DNA from: Novosphingobium sp. RL4
Lineage (GTDB): Bacteria > Pseudomonadota > Alphaproteobacteria > Sphingomonadales > Sphingomonadaceae
NCBI RefSeq assembly: GCF_035658495.1
Contig: NZ_CP141944.1
Coordinates: forward strand, 2,506,001-2,570,000
Direction: 5' to 3'
Length of the DNA stretch: 64,000 nucleotides
In this document: piece by piece, positions 60,185 through 64,000 of the stretch
How the letters are laid out: each line of letters starts with the position of its first letter
How positions within the stretch are numbered: the first letter of the stretch is position 1
Notes under the pieces: model-generated
Told to the model about the DNA's origin: nothing
Databases searched by the model: none
The model's input: only the letters and a program-made list of their open reading frames with translations
Translations under genes and position numbers: made by a program

Positions 60185-61218
60185 CCCTTGTATCCGTAAT
60201 AAGAGCCGAAGCGGCGGCCGCTCGGGCTGAAATGCGTACCATTGAGCAGCAGCTGGACGTTGGGACAGGCCCCCAGCAAAGAGATCGCATCTTCCAGCGC
60301 GCCCTGCCCGGTCCGGTCCGCGCGCACGATGACCACGGTCTGGCCGACGTATTTCGCCAGTTCGGCCGCGGGCGATGCCGCAAGGGCGGGCGGCGAATCG
60401 AAAATCACGATGCGATGCGGCGCGTTCTCGGTCAGCCTGTCGAGTATCCGCGCGGTTCGGGATGAGGCGATATATTCGCTGTCATTGATGGTCGCATCGC
60501 CCGCCGGCATGACCCAAAGCCCGGGAATATCGGTGCCGAGCACACATTCGGCGGGATCGATCGTCTCGTCCATCAATGCGTCCATCAACCCCGGACCGCC
60601 GGGAAGCCCCAGCGCGGAAAGGATCGAAGGCTTGGCGAAATCGGCATCGACGAGGAGAACCTCGCTTTCCTTCTCAGCCGCGATCGACAGCGCGAGATTG
60701 AGCGCGCAGTACGTCTTGCCCTCGCCCGGATGCGGCGAACTGATCAGCACGCGCTGTGCGGCGGCGCCTGCTTTCTGACGCCGCAAATCGGCCGCCTGCA
60801 CCAGCAACTGCCGTTTGACGATGCGGAATTCTTCCAGAAGCGCGGTCACGGTGCCCTCCGGCACGATCAGCCCTTGCTCGCGCAGCAGTTCGCGATCGAT
60901 CGGATGATGCTCACCGGCGAAGGCCGTGGGGGCCGGGTAAGCGGCTGCAACCGGCTCGGCTACATCGCGCGCTGGCGCTGGAGGGGGCGTTGGCGCGGCG
61001 AACGGCGGTGAAGCAGGCGAAGACATAGCGGGTGTTTCGGCAGCGGACGCTGCATCGTCAGCGGGCCTTGCGGAGACAACAGGCTCGGCCGGAAGCGGAA
61101 CCGGCCGAGCGATCATGCTGTTGAAATCGAAATGTCCGGCAGCGCGTTCGATCAGCGATTCGCCGGGGCCGCGCTTTCTGGTCTGTCCGGGCGCGGGAAT
61201 TTTGCTGTGTTCGGTCAT
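60181..61218 (-). CDS. XrtA-system tyrosine kinase (CpsD/CapB family)
   Basis: A 345-residue bacterial tyrosine kinase domain protein. Walker A SSPHPGEGKTYCALNLALS, Walker A' VLLVDADFAKPS and Walker B IVIFDSPPALAASPAAEL are seen, with an N-terminal Pro/Ala-rich linker and a tail SGRRFGSYYGYKG with three Tyr that may be autophosphorylated. It pairs with the chain-length protein directly upstream (9 bp) to control polymer length, as in other Wzz-Wzc split systems. Confidence 0.9.
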   Translation of the reverse strand: MTEHSKIPAPGQTRKRGPGESLIERAAGHFDFNSMIARPVPLPAEPVVSARPADDAASAAETPAMSSPASPPFAAPTPPPAPARDVAEPVAAAYPAPTAFAGEHHPIDRELLREQGLIVPEGTVTALLEEFRIVKRQLLVQAADLRRQKAGAAAQRVLISSPHPGEGKTYCALNLALSIAAEKESEVLLVDADFAKPSILSALGLPGGPGLMDALMDETIDPAECVLGTDIPGLWVMPAGDATINDSEYIASSRTARILDRLTENAPHRIVIFDSPPALAASPAAELAKYVGQTVVIVRADRTGQGALEDAISLLGACPNVQLLLNGTHFSPSGRRFGSYYGYKG

Positions 61219-61227
61219 TACCGTTCC

Positions 61228-62748
61228 TCAGGCCACCATGCCGCGCTGGATAAACTCAACCGCAAGCAACACCACGAACAGGCCGCACAAAGCCGCGCCG
61301 GCGCCGATGAAGTACTTGAGGCGGCGCTTGCGAAGCTGGCGCACGCCATCCGTGAGATTTTGCGAGATTGCGCCGAGCACCGGCAGCCCCGTCGCCCGTT
61401 CGAGACTCGCGGTCGTCGCGAAGACCGAACGGACCTTGCTGAGCGCAAAAGCACCTGCGCAGCCGCCCACGACGCCGGCGATCAGCACGCCGAACAGCAG
61501 CAAGGGCCGATTGGGGGCCACCGGCTTGCGCGGCGTCGTCGGCGGATCGACCACCTGGAACTTCACCGCCTCGCGGCCGGTCTTCACTTCGCCGCGCAGG
61601 CGCAGTTCCTCCCGGTCCTGGAGAAGCTTGTCGTATTGCTGGCGCAGGACGTCGTAGTCCCGATTGATGCGCTGGGCCTCGGTCGCAAGTTCGGGGTCCT
61701 GGATCGCGGAGGCCGTGAGCGAGGCTACGTCCGATTGCAGCGCCGCCTTTCGCGACGTCAGCGCCTGGACGTTGGCCTGCCGCTCGGCACGGATCGACTG
61801 GAGCGAGCTATAGGCGGGGTTCGGCGTACCCGTGCCGCTGGCCGCTTCCTGCGCTGCAGGACCGCGAAGCGCTGCAATCTGGTTTCGCGCCGCGATCACG
61901 TCTGGATGGCTGTCGGTCAGGCCGCGCGCGCGCATTCCGGCCAGTTCCGACTGGGCCTGCGCCAATGCGCCCGAAGCCCCGCCGGCAGTTCCTCCGGCGA
62001 TCGTGCGGGGCGTACCGGCAAGCTGACCGTCGATCGCGGCAAGCGCGCTCTGGGCAGCGGAGAGATCCGCGTCGAGATCGCGAAGCTGCGTGCGCGAGCT
62101 TTCCAGCCGCTGCGCCACTGCTGCCCCGCCCAGCGCCATTTCGGGGTGCTGGGCCTCGAAAGTGGTGCGGCGCTGTTCCGCCGATTCAAGTTCCTTTTCG
62201 CGCTGGCGCAGCTGCTGGTTCACGAACTCCAGCGTCTCGACCATGTCACCGCGATCGCCCGACAGGTTCTCCTCGCGAAAAATGTCGATCAGCTTCTGCG
62301 CCACTTCACGGGCAAGCTGGGCATTCTCGGCATCGGAGAAAGAGGAATAGTTCGCGGTCGCAGTGATCTCGAACAGGTTGTCCTGCTGGCTGACCACGGA
62401 CACGTTCTTGCCAAGGCCGAGAACCGTGGATTCCATCTGCTTGGGAGACTGGATCGTATCGCCCAGCCGCGTCCCGCGCACGACCTTCTCGAGGTTCACG
62501 GCGCTGGTCAGGGTTTGCCGGATGCGCTCGATATCGCGCTTCTTGTCGGCCACGCCGATACCCACCTGCTCGGCCAAGGCGTCATCGAGCTGGATGAAGA
62601 TGCGGGCTTTGGATTCGTAGGAATTGGGGATCAGGGCCACCACCAGCCAGCCCAGCAGGCAGATCGCCCAGGCCGCCGCAAGCGCGATCCAGCGCCGGTG
62701 CCAGACGCTGTGGAGGGCGGCGAGCAGTTCTTCGTAAAGGCCGTTCAT
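61228..62748 (-). CDS. XrtA-system chain-length determinant (Wzz-like)
   Basis: A 506-residue polysaccharide co-polymerase (TIGR03007-like): N-terminal membrane segment (WIALAAAWAICLLGWLVVALIP), a large periplasmic coiled-coil domain (VETLEFVNQQLRQREKELESAEQRRTTFE...), the proline-rich VVDPPTTPRKPVAP motif before a second membrane helix (LLLFGVLIAGVVGGCAGAFAL), and a third hydrophobic segment. It sets polymer length with the kinase next to it. The start at 62748 (MNGLYEELLAALHSVWHRRW) fits. Confidence 0.9.
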   Translation of the reverse strand: MNGLYEELLAALHSVWHRRWIALAAAWAICLLGWLVVALIPNSYESKARIFIQLDDALAEQVGIGVADKKRDIERIRQTLTSAVNLEKVVRGTRLGDTIQSPKQMESTVLGLGKNVSVVSQQDNLFEITATANYSSFSDAENAQLAREVAQKLIDIFREENLSGDRGDMVETLEFVNQQLRQREKELESAEQRRTTFEAQHPEMALGGAAVAQRLESSRTQLRDLDADLSAAQSALAAIDGQLAGTPRTIAGGTAGGASGALAQAQSELAGMRARGLTDSHPDVIAARNQIAALRGPAAQEAASGTGTPNPAYSSLQSIRAERQANVQALTSRKAALQSDVASLTASAIQDPELATEAQRINRDYDVLRQQYDKLLQDREELRLRGEVKTGREAVKFQVVDPPTTPRKPVAPNRPLLLFGVLIAGVVGGCAGAFALSKVRSVFATTASLERATGLPVLGAISQNLTDGVRQLRKRRLKYFIGAGAALCGLFVVLLAVEFIQRGMVA

Positions 62749-62776
62749 CGCGCCAATCCCATCTCGCGCCCGATCC

Positions 62777-63421
62777 TCAGAACATGCTTTCAGGGATGAT
62801 AATGACATCGCCGGGGTTCAGCATGACGTTTGCCTTGCTGTCGCCCTTCTTGAGCAGATCGCCCAGACGCAGGGCATATTCCGTCTGCTTGCCTGCCGTC
62901 TTGTCGAAGCGGATCAGACGTGCGCGATTGCCCGCAGCATATTCCGACAGACCGCCCACCGCGATCATCGCATCCAGCACGGTCATGTTGGCGCGATAGG
63001 GAATGGAAGCCGGTTTCTCGGTCGCGCCGACGACGCGGACCTGCTGGCTGTACGTGCCGGCAAACCCGTCCACGATGACCGAAACCAGAGGGTCCTCGAT
63101 ATATTGGGAGAGCTGCAGGCGGATATCCTCCGCCAGCATGGCCGGGGTCTTGCCCACCGCAGGCATGTCCGCGATCAGCGGCGTGGTGATGCGGCCATCG
63201 GGCCGAACCTGAACCTTCGCGCCGAGTTCGGGGTTGCGCCAGACGAACACGGTGAGCTGGTCCAGCGGACCGATGATGTACTCCTCGCTCGGCCCCTCCT
63301 GCATCGCAACGAACTGCGCGGGCGGAAGCTGGGGGCCGGACGCAGGCCCCGCACAGCCGGTCAGGACGACGCTGGCAAGCGCAGAGGCAGCCAGGAGTCG
63401 GGTCGGACGGCGGTGCGGCAT
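62777..63421 (-). CDS. XrtA-system polysaccharide export lipoprotein (Wza-like)
   Basis: A 214-residue export protein (TIGR03027-like): lipobox SVVLTGCAGP, then the Poly_export domain IIGPLDQLTVFVWRNPELGAKVQVRPDGRITTPLIADMPAVGKTP and a SLBB domain (VRVVGATEKPASIPYRANMTVLDAMIAVGG). It should be a lipidated outer-membrane or periplasmic component that opens the exit path with the barrel protein. It is the first gene of the tightly packed block; about 170 bp separate it from the decarboxylase gene. Confidence 0.92.
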   Translation of the reverse strand: MPHRRPTRLLAASALASVVLTGCAGPASGPQLPPAQFVAMQEGPSEEYIIGPLDQLTVFVWRNPELGAKVQVRPDGRITTPLIADMPAVGKTPAMLAEDIRLQLSQYIEDPLVSVIVDGFAGTYSQQVRVVGATEKPASIPYRANMTVLDAMIAVGGLSEYAAGNRARLIRFDKTAGKQTEYALRLGDLLKKGDSKANVMLNPGDVIIIPESMF

Positions 63422-63592
63422 AAGCTCTTCCCTTCAGGCGCCGGCCTGCCGATCGCTGTTACGATGCGGCAAACGTGGCAAAATCCAGCCTGCGCTATCG
63501 CCTAAAAGGGTGAACATTGCGTTAGCCTTCACCAACCGATTGGCACCCGGTCCCGCATTGGGACAACATGCCTGTCGAATGCTAACCGTGCT

Positions 63593-64000
63593 TCAGACCA
63601 GCATTTCCAGTGCCGCCCCCTGCCCGAGGAACTGCGCCGGGCTCGCCGAGGCGCCGTAAGCGCCGGCACAGAACACCGCGACCAGATCGCCGACTTCGGC
63701 CCGCGGAAAGCCTCCCTTGTCCGCCAGCTTGTCCAGCGGAGTGCAGAGGCAGCCGACAATTGACGCTTCCTCCTCGACCGGCGCATCGAAGCGCGTGGCG
63801 ATGGCCGAAGGGTAGTTGCGCCGCACCACCGTTCCGAAGTTTCCGGACGCGGCCAACTGATGGTGAAGGCCGCCATCGGTAACGAGGAAAACTTCGCCGT
63901 GGCTTTCCTTCCGGTCAATCACGCGAGCAATATAAACACCTGATTCGCCAACGAGATAACGGCCGAGTTCGATGCAGAACGCGGTCTCGCGCAGAACATC
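63593..64000 (-). CDS. XrtA-system PLP-dependent decarboxylase, C-terminal part (cut by window edge)
   Basis: C-terminal portion of a lysine/ornithine/diaminopimelate decarboxylase-fold enzyme of the exosortase A type (TIGR03099-like). The visible residues run from VLRETAFCIELGRYLVG, through VYIARVIDRKES, TDGGLHHQLAASGNFG and GCLCTPLDKLADK to GDLVAVFCAGAYGASASP, the conserved order near the PLP site. At least 136 residues are inside the window; the N-terminal TIM-barrel is beyond position 64000. Upstream neighbours in such loci usually encode acyl carrier and ligase proteins. Confidence 0.88.
   Translation of the reverse strand, partial: DVLRETAFCIELGRYLVGESGVYIARVIDRKESHGEVFLVTDGGLHHQLAASGNFGTVVRRNYPSAIATRFDAPVEEEASIVGCLCTPLDKLADKGGFPRAEVGDLVAVFCAGAYGASASPAQFLGQGAALEMLV

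Noticed and set aside
57017-60199. Very long plus-strand open frame (about 1060 codons) opposite the ATPase and outer-membrane protein genes
   Set aside because: It is the antisense of three recognised genes; high-GC codon use keeps such frames open. No domains, poor start context.
63538-63555. TGGCAC...GC resembling a sigma-54 promoter on the plus strand
   Set aside because: Spacing between GG and GC is off by one and no plus-strand gene follows.
1-64000. CRISPR arrays, insertion sequences, prophage genes, rRNA
   Set aside because: Looked for regular spaced repeats, transposase motifs and terminal inverted repeats; none were seen.

Overview
The window is GC-rich bacterial DNA from an alphaproteobacterium, most likely a sphingomonad of the Novosphingobium/Sphingobium type. 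This is inferred from the mix of genes: an exosortase A (XrtA/PEP-CTERM) exopolysaccharide locus with a fused exosortase-EpsI protein, an RNase E with an acidic insertion in its S1 domain and Lys/Arg-rich tail repeats, an efp-suhB cluster, and a catabolic island rich in short-chain dehydrogenases and acyl-CoA dehydrogenases. No insertion sequence, prophage, CRISPR array or rRNA was seen. Both edges cut a gene.

Layout. 1-4826 (minus): sugar transferase, histidine kinase PrsK and sigma-54 response regulator PrsR (cut at the left edge), a regulatory arm of the XrtA system. 5020-8174 (minus): exported M20 amidohydrolase and a membrane-bound winged-helix/TPR regulator whose Shine-Dalgarno lies in a perfect 11-bp hairpin. 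8690-10678 (minus): tRNA-Leu(CAA), suhB, a small exported protein, efp. 11295-21728: catabolic island with three SDRs, a SnoaL/BaiE-like protein, a KstD-like flavoprotein, a Rieske ferredoxin and two alpha/beta acyl-CoA dehydrogenase pairs. 21806-25620: CDF metal transporter, cytochrome c, exported catalase-peroxidase. 25880-37817: TPP-dependent E1 alpha/beta pair without E2/E3, acyl-CoA synthetase, second KstD-like flavoprotein, two crotonases, an EthD-like protein, two AraC regulators and an exported esterase. 37903-47624: housekeeping block (PBP1A, cell-wall amidase, RNase E, a solitary sdhB, a PaaI-like thioesterase, ZapE). 47745-48019 (minus): a gene-less stretch with the hallmarks of a small RNA carrying an 11-codon aromatic micro-ORF. 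48027-50327: CHASE2-EAL cyclic-di-GMP protein. 50566-64000 (minus): the main XrtA exopolysaccharide operon, tightly packed and often with overlapping starts and stops, from a PLP decarboxylase (cut at the right edge) and polysaccharide export protein down to the amidotransferase.

How it fits together. The right-hand operon should make and export an exopolysaccharide and supply XrtA, which processes PEP-CTERM proteins. The left-hand PrsK-PrsR pair is the known regulator type for such systems, about 46 kb away. The EAL protein beside the operon could link it to cyclic-di-GMP. The central island looks built to activate, dehydrogenate and beta-oxidise a polycyclic or alicyclic substrate (steroid- or terpenoid-like). 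The substrate is inference only, and no ring-cleavage oxygenase is present.

The most interesting unexplained element is the putative small RNA with the MYSWYWGSYGR micro-ORF. Next are three leaders whose ribosome binding sites lie inside inverted repeats.
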